Assembly (NCBI GenBank): GCA_949775045.1 | Contig: OX459096.1 | Location: 38,177,316 to 38,241,315 of the forward strand | Length of the DNA stretch: 64,000 nucleotides | DNA from: Metridium senile | Lineage: Eukaryota; Cnidaria; Anthozoa; Actiniaria; Metridiidae | Direction of reading: 5' to 3' | Shown: piece after piece, positions 1-13,200 of the stretch | Layout: every line of letters starts with the position of its first letter | How positions within the stretch are numbered: position 1 is the first letter of the stretch | Notes under the pieces: model-generated | The model's input: the letters and a program-made list of their open reading frames with translations, nothing else | Told to the model about the DNA's origin: nothing | Database searches by the model: none | Translations under genes and position numbers: made by a program

Positions 1-70
1 CCATATAGAACTCCCACATAGACATAACTGACTAGTACTAAATTTTGATTGCATGGTGTTCTATTTTCAG

Positions 71-279
71 GTATTCTTCAAGGTGTATACTGGGGTCTCG
101 GTGGAGGACTGGGTGCTATTGTAGGAGGAGTGTTTATCGATGAATATGGAGCTGTACCATCGTTCTTTTTTGGTGCACTTTGCTCTATTGTGCTCCTCAT
201 TGTATTTTCATTGGCCCATGTTTGTGTTTCGAGGAATGACAACCATTCTAAAGGATGGGAGCCTGTTGAATTGAAATAG
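71..279 (+). CDS. MFS transporter, MFSD6-like, terminal exon (partial)
   Basis: This is the 3'-terminal coding exon of a major-facilitator-superfamily membrane transporter; the rest lies left of the window. A TTTTCAG acceptor ends at base 70 and the frame runs to a TAG at 277-279. The roughly 69 encoded residues begin with a glycine-rich helix (GILQGVYWGLGGGLGAIVGG), continue through a hydrophobic helix (about FFFGALCSIVLLIVFSLA), and end in a short polar tail. A QG..WG.G.G.G..VGG helix near the C-terminus is what I recall for MFSD6 and MFSD6L. The substrate is unknown. A possible polyadenylation signal AATAAA lies at 854-859. MFS membership is likely; the MFSD6 subfamily is inferred from one exon only. 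The tail is much shorter than in vertebrate MFSD6. Confidence 0.62.
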
Positions 280-681
280 TGATTTCTACAGTTTCTTTAT
301 TAGTTCAAATAAGCCGTCACTTCTTTGTTCAATGAGGGAGTAATATAAATTGCAGGTTTAATTTAAGTATAAGCAAATCTTCATTCATTTAATTTGCATT
401 AAGTGCTTTCGAATCTACAATTATATAAAACACAAATCATGCACTGACGACATTTTTTCTTACCACTATTATCTTCAGGGTTACCATTTCATTTCAGTTA
501 AAGTTTTAATACTTGTTTCTTTTAAGTCCACTTGGCAAAAGTATGAATACAATCGAAATAATTGTATCATATCACGTGACCGATGACTATCATCAGAAAT
601 GTTTCACTCAGTTGTTCAAACTTAGTTTGTTGATTGATGATGGACTATTGTTAAAAACAAATTCAAAGTAAGATGGATTTA

Positions 682-823
682 GCCTGAGTATCCGGCAGGC
701 CCTCTGGGGAGGGGGAGGGGGACTGGGGAAAGGGAAGGACTCCTTTCCTTCCCTTCCCTCAGTTCTCTCCTCCCCTCCTCTCCCCAGTCCCCCTCCTCCC
801 CGCCAAGCGCCTGTTACTTAGGC
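682..823. repeat. Foldback element with 13-bp target duplication
   Basis: A 142-bp insertion whose ends are inverted (GCCTGAGTA at the left, TACTTAGGC at the right). Its centre is a purine-rich strand (GGGGAGGGGGACTGGGG type) followed by its near complement. It is flanked by a perfect 13-bp direct repeat TAAGATGGATTTA at 669-681 and 824-836. It could fold into one long hairpin. A similar purine-rich element lies at 22589-22683. Confidence 0.75.
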
Positions 824-1247
824 TAAGATGGATTTAATGTAAATATGTATGATAATAAAACAACAGTTCTTGGTACAAAATACTTTTTAAGTATTCTAAA
901 ACTATATTAATATATTTTCAGTGATTCAAAAAGTTTATTTTAATTAAATTATATAGTTGAAATGAAAACATTGATTGAGTTATCTAAATATTTCGAATAA
1001 GAGAACTTTCAGTTATACAATTAAAAATGTAGATATTTTAATTATCTAAATAATGCATAAACTATCCAAATTCAGATTATAAATGTTTCAAATCAATTCT
1101 TTGTAAGCTTTCTATTGAAATTAAAATTATTTTTCATCTTCACATGTCCAGCTGGTGTCTTAACATTCACAAAACTAGGCCAGGCAGTAGCACAGATGGC
1201 ATGTGTGACTTAGCATCTCTCACGAGCCTCTCCCAGGGTTTTCCAGG

Positions 1248-1292
1248 AGGGGGGGGGGGGGGGGAGGTTGGGGGGGGGGGGGGGGGGGGTCC
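1248..1292. repeat. Poly-G tract
   Basis: About 45 bases, nearly all G, interrupted near 1265-1270. It is a low-complexity tract that could form G-quadruplexes. No gene overlaps it. Confidence 0.85.
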
Positions 1293-1838
1293 GAATCCCA
1301 TTTCCTAGTTTATATTTGGGCCAAATCCCAGTCAAAAAATCACATAACCCCATCAGTTTTGCTCAAGTTTTCAATCCCATTCCCATTTTCTATTGTTTTT
1401 TTATTTGTAAATCCCAGTCCCAGTGCATCCAATCACATTTTTCCAGTTTCAGGACCCTCTTATAAGGGAACAGAAGCATCTATTTTCAGGGAACAGGGAT
1501 CGATCATTCTCCAATAATTAAACTTTACACAAGGAAACAAAAAATGATAAATCATTTAGTGTTTTGGGAACATGGGACAAAAGGTAAACATTTTAGGGAA
1601 ACAGTCATTTTAATACAGAGAACAATATTAGGCGAGAAAATGCAATAATTTCTTGTAAAGTTAGCTTAATGATAACAATAAAAAAACATCACACTAAACT
1701 TACCCCGCTTGATCAGTACTGCAAAAGAGTGAAAATCCATCACATCCGATCTCATCAAGATCCCATCCAAGTTTTTCTGCAGACATTCTTGCCCAGTCTT
1801 TCACCGTTATAATTATAGGCGTGGTTTCCTTGCAATAC

Positions 1839-1850
1839 AAGATGGCCGCG
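1839..1850 (+). promoter_or_regulatory. YY1-like motif near the VPS50 start
   Basis: The word CAAGATGGCCGC matches the YY1 site consensus (AAGATGGCGGC) at all but one core base and lies about 85 bases before the VPS50 start codon. YY1 sites often sit at transcription start regions of housekeeping genes, which suits VPS50. The match also contains the ATG of a small upstream ORF. Function is inferred. Confidence 0.35.
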
Positions 1851-1901
1851 AAAGCGATCGCGATGGCACCAAGAAAGAGTAGAAAATGTTCAAACTTCTA
1901 G
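1842..1901 (+). CDS. Upstream ORF in VPS50 5' leader (19 codons)
   Basis: An ATG in good context (AAGATGG) opens a 19-codon frame ending at TAG 1899-1901, 27 bases before the VPS50 start and in a different frame from it. If transcription starts upstream of 1842, this uORF would be met first and could lower VPS50 translation. The transcription start cannot be seen, so the uORF may lie outside the mRNA. Confidence 0.3.
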   Translation: MAAKAIAMAPRKSRKCSNF

Positions 1902-1928
1902 CAAAATGCTCATTTGAAAACTACATAG

Positions 1929-4900
1929 ATGGCTTTAAGGAACCGATTTCGCTCCTTTCTTGGCCTCGACGTACGTATTGACACAAAAAATAATATTTTG
2001 CGGGATTAGAATAAATACGAAGTGTTTGCCTCACTTGATGTTGTGTTGGTTGCACGGTTGAATGAATGTATTTATTTGATTCAATGTATTTCTTGTAGCG
2101 ATCCGACAGGGATTTTCCAGATATAGAACATTCAGATGGGACTGCTGAAAGTATTTTTAAGGTAAGGACAGCGTTACGAAATGATAACGTTTACTTTATG
2201 TCCGGTTTATGAAATTAATGAAACTGAAATCAAATTTATTAAAATTTATATAGGCAATTCGCATATATTATGTCTAGCCCATTCGAAATATATCTGTGAA
2301 CATATTTGGATAATTTCTTAATTTTGACATCCCTATAAAGCTCATTTCAGTGCTTCAATTAACTAAATATTATATCAGATCTATTTATGTCCCACGTATT
2401 TTATATTAAAGAAATGATAATGATATTGTGGGACAACTAAAATGACTTTGCTCTTGAATTACGCATCATATTTAGAGAATATAGTATAGGGCATACTCAT
2501 GCAAATGGTAATGTAATTCTGATTATAAAGAAAGGTAGAGTTTGGTGCTAATTATAATATCCTGTGGTATCCAATCAATGAAGTTGATAATCTATAGCAA
2601 TCTATATCAACCAATACTAATACCAATTGATATCAATTATTATTATATATTTGAGATACTACGCGCGTTGTGATTGGTCGAGCACTGTGCTTTATAGGTG
2701 AACGGAGCACAGTTGTGACGACATCATCACGAATCTCTGTCACGCACCGAACTCGATTTCTTTCAAGCTCTGACAAAATTAGAAAACAAAACACTAAAAT
2801 AAGATATTTATATCAGGAAATATTGAGAATCAGCCTATTTTCACACAGAAATACAATCTATTGTTTATATTTAGAAGGCAAAGTGAAGTTTCAAAAGAAA
2901 AAAAACATAAAATACAACCAAAAAGTCACCAAAAAACAAATCGCAAAATATATAGGACTCAAAACCGGCCAAATATAAAATTACACCAAACTTGATGATT
3001 TCAAGACTTCTACAAAAAGCATAGCTTTCCAAACGATCCCTAAATATTGCATTCTCTAACAAAAACAACTTTGAGCATGTTTTTGCTGAAAAAAATTAAG
3101 ATTACTATCAGTTTCAGCAAACGGTTTGCTTGGGACGAACAGTTGGTGAAAATTTGTCAAAAGGACTGCAAAACGGCATAAATTTAAAACACATATGCTC
3201 CATGAGAACAAACTGGCATTTATTACAATTTTTTACTTACAGAAAAGTGATTTTCATTCATCGTTTATCCATAAAAACTTGTTTTTATCGGCCTTTGGCA
3301 GTCCCTTTTGCATAGATTGAATTTCATTCGCACAAGTGTAGCGTGGCGTGACAGTGTTATAGGAGACCGAAATAGGAAACCAAGACGGTAACCAATCAGC
3401 GCTCGAGAACTCACATGAATGTTAGTAGGGAGAATTTTGAACAAGAATCAGTAACTTAATCGATAAAAAACGTGAAATTAAAGTGATTTAAGCTTAAAAT
3501 AAATGAGCAAATATATAATAAAACAAATAGAACAGTCTTTTCCGTGCTCTGTTCAGTTATAAAGCACTCAGAAAGTGAAGAGAGCACTCAAGAAGTGAGG
3601 AGAAGCACTCGCTTTCAGCTCGTGCTTCTCCCATCACTTCTTTCGTGCTCTCGTCACTTTCATCGTGCTTTATAACTGAACAGAGCACGGAAAAGCCTGT
3701 TCTATTTGTTAAATTGATTGGTATTGATAATCGATGGTCAATCAATAAAGAAGTTTCCAGTAGTTATCATTTGGAGGGTGTAAAAGTATCGGGATGTTCG
3801 TCATATCTTTTAGGGGTTAAAATGATAAATTTGGTATCTTTTTTTTGTACCGAAATTGAACTCATAAGAAAAAGAATTCATAAGAAGGTTTTCCAAGGAT
3901 TTTTAAAAAAATCCTAGAATTGCCTAGGAATTCTTAACACCATTTCACCCGACAGTGGTCTTCATCATTAATTTTGTTGTATTTGGTGATTGGAATTTAG
4001 AAAGCTGGTGTTAACCTATCCCTTGTCCTTCTTTCCTTGTTCATCCTTGTAATATCCATGGTTTATTCTTTATCTATTTGCATTTGACAGGAGGATGGTG
4101 CACGTGAATTTGATGATGATCCAAGAACTGATGACGAGGTACTGCAATTATCAGATTAGTAGATGTTTTCCAATTTCAATTGATTTAGTAAATAATAAAT
4201 AAATAATATAATTATCAAGAAAAAAAGACAACATTCATGATCCACAGTATTATACATATTTGCCAATATTTTATGAGGTAGGTCATGTTTCAAAATAGAT
4301 ATATTATATTATTTATTATAACAAAGATCTATACATTTTGAAAGCCATTTAGGCTATCAGAGTTTATAAAATATTTTAGATACTACGCACACTCTGATTG
4401 GCTGGCTACCATGTTTATACCAGAGGACTGAGACATGCTTAGTGATAAAGGTTCAAATATTTTAAATGAAAGCAATATAAAATAGTTATGTCTATATACT
4501 GTGATACAAACACTCTGGGAGCTGTAGAGCACTCAAGAAGTCAAAGAAACACTTTGGTTAACCCTTGTGTTTCTTTACAACTTCTCTCTTGCTCTACAGC
4601 TCCCAGGTTGTATATAACACAGTTTTATATTCTTTTTAAAAATAGATTGTTAAATGTACTTATTTTGTTTCAGGTTTTGGAAACTATAGAGGAAGTTTAC
4701 TTCTCAGATGCTACATCATTTGATCCAAGTGACTATGAATTAAAGGTATGGCACATAAGAGATGTTTTGGGATTTCACTAAATTTGTACATCAATGGCTC
4801 AGCTGTTTCAAAAAGTGTTGAGTAATAAAAATTAAAAGCTTATAATGTCTCTAATTGTACATGTATGTGTTTTATAGTGAATGTGCTTTTACTAGACCAA

Positions 4901-7229
4901 ACTTTAATACAACCTTTTATCCCATATGATATAATATAATTAATATACATGTAGCCAATCACAATGCTCGAAAGCTGTTGAATATCCAGAGGTATTCAAT
5001 TGTCTCCTCCCATGAGCCATTGCAGGTTCTCTTTATTTTATATGATGTGGGATAAAATAGTTATGCAATGTTTTCTCATATGACATACTGTGAATATTCC
5101 ACTCATCATTTGTATTTTCTTTGTATACTGTCACTTGCCTAAAGCCTTGTGTGTATACTATAAAATACAAGTTACTCATGCAATATTCCATTTTATTATT
5201 ATATGGCTTAAATATTTCTCGAATTCTGATTGATTGACGCATCCAAAGGTGTATTGGACCATTGCTATGACAACAGTCAAATTTTCATATTTTTTCAGAC
5301 CCGGAAATTAAAAAAAACTTGTAAAGTATTGCAATAAATATTTTCTATATTTTTACCTTTTCATATCTGTAAAGTGTTTTTTAGCCAGTTTAGTGTATGT
5401 TTAATATATTTTTATTAATTCAATAATGAGAGATTTGGCAATAAAATATTTGCGATTTTGTACATCACTAAGAGAAAAAAAGCCATTTAATAAACGATTT
5501 ATTAACCTAGCTTGTTCGGTTTGTATGGAAAAATATCAGACCTCGGTCTTTTTTGTACTGTCAAGACCTCAGTATGGTATTTTCCTGTACAGACCTCATG
5601 CTCGGTTAATAACCTCTTAGTATGCCATTTGAAACCATTGTATAACTACTATGTATTTCAAAAGTTTACAGAATTTTGTTTATCCACCCCCAGGCCTCCC
5701 CCCAGGCCTCTCCCTGATCAATGTTGATTGACCTCCCCCCCCCCCCCCCAAATGTTGGTTGACCTTTACAATGTACAAGCATTCCAGACTTCAAACCTTA
5801 ACATTGCTGAGGGCAGAGGGGTAAAGGATGAATTTTACTTTCAAAATAGGCCAAAAAATGTCCCATTATACTGCAAATGATTGTAGCATTAGTACAAATT
5901 ATTTGGCAATGACTAGAATGACAAAAATGATCCACTATTTTATTTCAAATGTCAATGTTCAGCTTTCATATCAAATGCTTTTCAAACAATAACCATATAC
6001 TAAGTACAATATACATGTAATGTTTGATTGGATGTGTCTTTTATAGAAAACTACAGAGAAGGAGCTAGTGTTAGAAGATGTTGAGGAATATAGGAATACT
6101 TTGCGCCAACAGTTGCAATCAGTAAGAAAATAATTGTTCCTATTTTTGAAAGTTACTTTTTATTCAACTGCTGTAAACACATAAACAAAGAATCATGTGT
6201 TTTTATTTATTTATTTATTTATTTATTTAGCTTTGCCCAACAAAAACATAGGCTGGTGGTCCACAACAGCAAAACTGGTTACCATGGACCTACTGTGTGT
6301 CACTTGTTGTAGTGTTAATCTCTACTTTAATGATGTAGACAATGCTGTCTACATTAAACATGGACTATAATGTAATAAACATGTACCATAATTATAGAAA
6401 TAGTCCAACTTACTGATATTTGGGACGTTCATCCTTTGTTAGACCTACAAAACGTTTGCTTCATCACACATTTTGTACAATCTTGTTGTTACATGGTCCT
6501 TTTATAATTATTTTTGCAGCAATAAAATCAGAACCAAATAAATAAAAAACTTTCATTGAGTCAGACTTATTGGTTTGTGTGTTCTATATTATTTAGGTTT
6601 CCAAAAAGCTATACACAAAGGTTCTAGAAAATCACAGTGCTTATGTACAGGTTTGTGTTAAATTGTCTAATTTTAACACTGTTAAATCTTTTAACCATGA
6701 TATCTATTCATAGATCCACTATCCAAACGTATTGTCAAATACGTTTTTCTCAATATACAGCACGAATATACATAGATTGCTGAAAACGTTATAAGTCTGT
6801 CTTTAAATCTATGTATTGTAAGAGTATGTTAGGAAAAAATAGTAAATGTGGTAAATCTTTCTGAAATCTAGGATGTTTGTCGGACATTCTATATTCCAGT
6901 AGGAATACTGCGTAATTGTTTCATGTTCACTTAAGCAAATTGTGGATCTATGAATTGCAATACAATTGCTTTCCAAATGACTTAGTTAGTAGGCTTAATT
7001 TATCACATAGGTTCATGTGTGATGTTTTTTATATCCCTACTATTAACGCTCTGACCTGCATTAGAATTGAATAAAAGAACCACTGAGAATAATACAAACA
7101 CTGGCCACCATCAGTGACTGGCTAATACTAATACTAGCTACCAACTCCCTTGAAAATTAGCCTCAACTGAATAATGTATATTCAACTATTCTCTACTTTC
7201 ACATAGCCATAATGCCTTTTGTTTTTTTT

Positions 7230-7261
<32 letters not shown>

Positions 7262-10200
7262 TAGATGTTGTAATTCAAATTTGTTTGATTTGATTTTCAA
7301 TTGGTTTGAATTGATTTATAATAGCTACCCCCCCCCCCCCCCAAAAAAAACAGTAAAAAACAAAAAAAATAGAAAGCATTGTGAAAGTAGAGAATCATTA
7401 GAGACTCAACTATGTAATGTATAATTTATTATTATTATAAAGTTCATTTAGACATAATATTTCATAAGTGCATTATATAATTTCCAGAGCATTATCCCTA
7501 TCATCATGTTCAATGTTTTTTGTATGTCAAAACAATGCTTTCTGCCTCAGGAATTACAAAGAGTTATGGAGCTTCAAGAATCTCTGCAAAATGCTTCTTC
7601 AATATGTGAGAGAGGGCGAAGGTAAGCAAAACTAAACCTTTGGGCAAGGCTTTAGGCATTCCCCATTCTGATGGATACGGTCCATGTGTATGAATACTAT
7701 CTACCTGCGAAGGAACTTTGCATGATCCATGCATGTCATGTTAACAAACTTCTGTGCCGTATATTGTAGATACAATATGAGCAGCTTTTTAAGTCGCAAA
7801 TCGGCCATTTTGAATCCCAGACAAATTAAAGTGGATGCAAATATTGTATAATTTAATTCTGTCCAAAAAAATTAAATAGTATTTTGTATTAAATATATAC
7901 AACCTTCATGGTTAGGATTTCTTTGTAAATTTCTCATGAATTGCCAATGAGTTTTATAAGTATTAATTCTCCTTCTTTCTTTACAATTTAATGTAAATTA
8001 TATTTACTTATATAAGTCATGTTTGATTTCAGGCATCTAGACAAAGCACGTCGAGGGGTTTCTGTAGGTGGACTGGGAATTTTAGCCAAACACAGGAAGA
8101 AACAACATTTGATTAGTTTACTTGACTCACTGAGAACAATTAAAACACTGGTAAGTGAACACAACAACTGACATCTTAGCAAATACTAGACAAGTTTATT
8201 GATACCTTTAGTAACCAACCAATAAATGACACCTTAGCAACAATAATATTATTACTGATGCCTTAGCTAGGAACCACTTACTGACACCTTAGCAACCTAT
8301 TACTGACACCTTAGCAACCACTTACAGGCACCTCACCAACTGCTTGCATACAACTTACCAATCACTTCCTGACACCTTAGCAACCTATAACTGACACCTA
8401 AGCAACCACTTACAGACACCTTACCAACTGCTTGCATACAACTTACCAATCACTTACTGACACCTTAGCAACCTATTACTGACACCTAAGCAACCACTTA
8501 CAGACACCTCACCAACTGCTTGCTTACAACTTACCAATCACTTACTGACACCTTAACAACCATTTTTAATTTATCAATTAAAAAAAATTTTCCGATTCCA
8601 AAATTTTTTTTACAGCAAAGGACTGATGTCAGACTCAAAGAAATGCTAGAGGTAAAGGATCAATTTCTGTATATTAAACAGTTTTTTATGTAATAGATAA
8701 GATATGAGCGGGATACCTTTATGGGCATTTTAAAAGGCGAGTCACAGGCGATATTTTATGTGACTTATCAAATCCAAACATTCATTTAAAACTCATTTAC
8801 TAATTAGTTATTGAAGAAAAGTCCAAGATTAATGCACATCTCTAGTAATGACGCGATCATTACATTATGATCATGTGCACTGTGTCACTCTTGACATCCC
8901 ACATTTGAAAGAGGTCTTGTAAGGTACAGTAGGAGGCTGCTAGGAAAGTGAGATGGTTTGCAAAACCGGCAAAGGTTGATGATGCGATGAGACCTTTGCT
9001 GGCATTTGTGCAATCAGCAATATTAACTTTGATACAGATTGGATGTTTTATTCATCAGATCTTTATCAAAGTTAAGGAAACTGATGCATAAAACATCAAT
9101 CCTTTATTGGGATTTAAAGATCTGTACATGCGACCTCAATGGACAACCACAATTGGACTAATAGGTCATGAATTATTCATGAATTCGATAAGTTATTATT
9201 ACCCATCCCCATTCCATGTCTTGATATGTGTTGTTGTTTGTTTTCCTTTAGGAAGAAGACTATCCTGGTGCAATTACTCTGTGTCTGGAATGTGAAAAGG
9301 CAGCAAGAGCATTCAAACATTATCAATGTATAAGGTGAAATCATCAGTAGTAATTGATACATTTTTATCTTTTCACAAGTATTTATCTGAATGAGTTGTC
9401 TTTCAACAAGCTAAATTCAGTCTTTTTATCATTCAATACATTTCTGTGTTTTTTTTACATCTGTGTTTTTTTATTTTTTTTAGTGAACTGAGCTCAAATC
9501 TTCAAGAAACATTGATTGACATTGAGGTAAATATACAGCATACCTGAGTATAATTATATGATGTACATACATGTATCATATCATATCATTTTTGTTAGCA
9601 CCACAAACTCCCACACATACATAGAAATTAATAAGATGCAGTAGAGTGTGTTTTTTTTATTTTTCAAGTTTTTACTTAAATTGTTGTGGTTTCAAACGTT
9701 TGGTTGTTTTAAACATATTTCAAACATTAATTAATCAAAATGTTGTTATTTTTGACAGAAACAACTAGACATCGCTCTTGTAAGGATATGTAATAATTTT
9801 GATCCTGCGTACTATGAAAGATTACAGACAGGGTATCGATACTTAGGAAAAACTCAGGTAATTGGTGATGTTGTGACCATTGTAAATATTTAGCTTAACA
9901 TGAATGGAACCGGCTGATTTCAATGAAGATTGTTAATAAAATTATATAAGGTATTTTTTATGGATATGAGACATTAGAAAGTTATTCAATAGTTGCACAA
10001 ATGTGGAAGCTTTGGATCACAATGTTTTGACTGCTACTGCCAGTCTTCATAAGGTGGTTGGTGGACTGGAATGTGGTTAGGTCTTATATTCAGGTTATAG
10101 GATTCCTTTGAGGATCATTTTCCCATTGTGATGGTAAGGGGGAGTATTTGCTAATTGTTTGCACCAATGCTTCTGGGATTTCAATTTTGCTGTCCCTATT

Positions 10201-13200
10201 GATTGGCTCCCTTGATTGTATACATGCCGTACCAATGGTTGTCTTGGTATTGACATGCTTGGAAATCATAGAGGTCTTTGTACAGGCCAAGTGGACATCT
10301 CTTATGTGCTTACATTGTATTGTACCTGTCGTGCTGTTTCATTGTCATAAAATTTTTATCCCAAAATACACCACAATGCCATATAATGTACAATATTATG
10401 ATCTGTGTTGATGGTGATGTTTGTTTTCAGATATCCATGGATCAGTTAATTATCCACTTCATGAATCATATCAATCAAGTGTCTTTTTCTGCATTGTTGG
10501 ACCATGTAGAGGTAAAATAATCTATTCCAATATCACTGTCTATACTCTACAGGTATATCTATGAATAATGATGATGCTAAATTAATGGAGATTGTCTTGA
10601 TATGCTACATTTTGTGAAAGACTACTGATGTTGGCGTCTTATTATTCTCCGAAGATGACTTCTTTTGAATTTGACCAGATGTCAGACTAATGAAATATGG
10701 TGATGATATCCAATATTTGTTTGCACGCAGGCATTTAGTAAAAAAATGGATGATTACGTTTCTTCAGCATAATAATTTATTATGAAATAGACTCCAAGCT
10801 TTCAGCCATCTTGGGCATCATCGGGGTAGTAGTACACGTAATATGTTTGAATTAATTTACGTAGTTAACACTGATGTTTTTCAGGATGATTCATCAGGAT
10901 TCATTGCTGATGATGGATTACAGCATGTTCATTTTGGTGAAATGTGTAAAGTAAGTGCAATCCTTGTACAATATTTGTATTCAAAGAAAGATTAATGTGT
11001 TTCCTTTTCTATTTTAGAGAGTTTCAATGGACAAATTCACACCCTGTTTACTGGATCTTTGTAAGGTACATTTATACACTGTACATGTATAATTATGATA
11101 AATTATAACAATGGCGGATCCATAACAAGGAGAAGACTGTAAACTTGAAAGGCATTACATACTAGTCTATTTTAGTTCTTATCTTATCTGTTATTCTTAT
11201 TATTCATCTAAAATAATATACAAACAAAAAACTGATTGAAAAGTCTTCATGCTAATAAACTTGAAAATGGGAGGGTCTTGTAAATGGGAGGGTCTTGTGA
11301 ATGGGAGGGTCTTGTAAATAGGAGGGTCTTGTAAATGGGAGGTCTTGTAAATGGGAGGGTCTTGTAAATGGGAGGATCTTGTGAATGGGAGGGTCTTGTA
11401 AATAGGAGGGTCTTGTAAATGGGAGGGTCTTGTAAATGGGAGGGTCTTGTGAATGGGAGGGTCTTGTAAATAGGAGGGTCTTGTAAATAGGAGGGTCTTG
11501 TAAATAGGAGGGTCTTGTAAATAGGAGGGTCTTGTAAATAGGAGGGTCTTGTAAATAGGAGGGTCTTGTAAATGGGAGGGTCTTGTGAATGGGAGGGTCT
11601 TGTAAATGGGAGGGTCTTGTGAATGGGAGGGTCTTGTAAATGGGAGGGTCTTGTAAATGGGAGGGTCTTGTTAATGGGAGGGTCTTGTAAATGGGAGGGT
11701 CTTGTAAATGGGAGGGTCTTGTGAATGGGAGGGTCTTGTAAATGGGAGGGTCTTGTAAATGGGAGGGTCTTGTAAATGGGAGGGTCTTGTAAATGGGAGG
11801 GTCTTGTGAATGGGAGGGTCTTGTGAATGGGAGGGTCTTGTGAATGGGAGGGTCTTGTAAATGGGAGGGTCTTGTGAATGGGAGGGTCTTGTGAATGGGA
11901 GGGTCTTGTAAATGGGAGGGTCTTGTAAATGGGAGGGTCTTGTAAATGGGAGGGTCTTGTAAATGGGAGGGTCTTGTAAATGGGAGGGTCTTGTAAATGG
12001 GAGGGTCTTGTAAATGGGAGGGTCTTGTAAATGGGAGGGTCTTGTAAATGGGAGGGTCTTGTGAATGGGAGGGTCTTGTAAATGGGAGGGTCTTGTGAAT
12101 GGGAGGGTCTTGTGAATGGGAGGGTCTTGTAAATGGGAGGGTCTTGTAAATGGGAGGGTCTTGTAAATGGGAGGGTCTTGTAAATGGGAGGGTCTTGTAA
12201 ATGGGAGGGTCTTGTGAATGGGAGGGTCTTGTAAATGGGAGGGTCTTGTAAATGGGAGGGTCTTGTAAATGGGAGGGTCTTGTAAATGGGAGGGTCTTGT
12301 AAATGGGAGGGTCTTGTAAATGGGAGGCTACAAAAAAATAGCAAAAAATGTCAGACAGTTCCCTAAGGAAGAAATATCTATATGTTTAAAGCATACCATA
12401 ATTTGCTTGTATCTCTTTCAGATGATTACATTTTAATTTTGTTCTTAAAAAAAAATCATGTTGCATGATTAAAACATTGTGAGACTAGAATTTGAGCAAT
12501 TCCAACAATATTTGGTTACTATGACTTCCAATTATGATATTCTATGCTTATCAGGCACTATGGGAAGTAATGCTAAATTACCATAAAGTGATTTGTTGGC
12601 ATGAACAGTATGACCCAGCAATGCATGTCACTGCTTCTGATGTAAGTGATGAGAACAAAGATGATGAGAAAACTGCTGAAGCTACTTACAATAGAAATTA
12701 TATACGACAAAAATTGGATCATGGGCTCAACAGAATATGGAAGGTAACATTTATCTCTTTTTCACTATTATAAAAATCATTGTTGTAAAACAACTATTAG
12801 AAATTATGCATTTGGATTGGTGGAGACCCATGCATGCATATTTTCATGTTGGTCAAATATGTCAATCATTATTTTATAAAAGAAATAGAAAACGTTTGCT
12901 GTGTGATGAAGCACTTAGGTATAATCAAAACACTTGATTAGCACCGTCTCGTACTTGTGTTCAAGTGATACATACAGTATATTTCACTGATAATACACAC
13001 ATGAAGCATTTTCTATTCCTTCAACAAAAATGAGTAGAAAGATGTATGCTGTAAAGTGATAAGTGTAGTGAGTGCACTAAGTGAACCTAAAGGAGCCCGA
13101 ATGTGGACTAATAGTGGTAGAATACATGTTTAATTAAAGCATTGTTTGTGGACAAATTTGCAAGGATTTGTGTTATGAAGCCAGTGTACATATTCCTTAC

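Larger units (their letters stand above)
280..1928. other. Intergenic: MFSD6-like 3' flank and VPS50 5' flank
   Basis: No coding region is visible. It holds the 3' UTR of the transporter, a foldback element (682-823), AT-rich unique sequence, a long G tract (1248-1292), a stretch with repeated ATCCCA/CAGTCC-type words (about 1295-1420), and the presumed VPS50 promoter and 5' UTR just before 1929. Confidence 0.6.

Noticed and set aside
11247..12344. 365-codon minus-strand open frame
   Set aside because: It is produced entirely by the 17-bp minisatellite (three units are stop-free) and lies in a VPS50 intron. There is no domain and no unique sequence.
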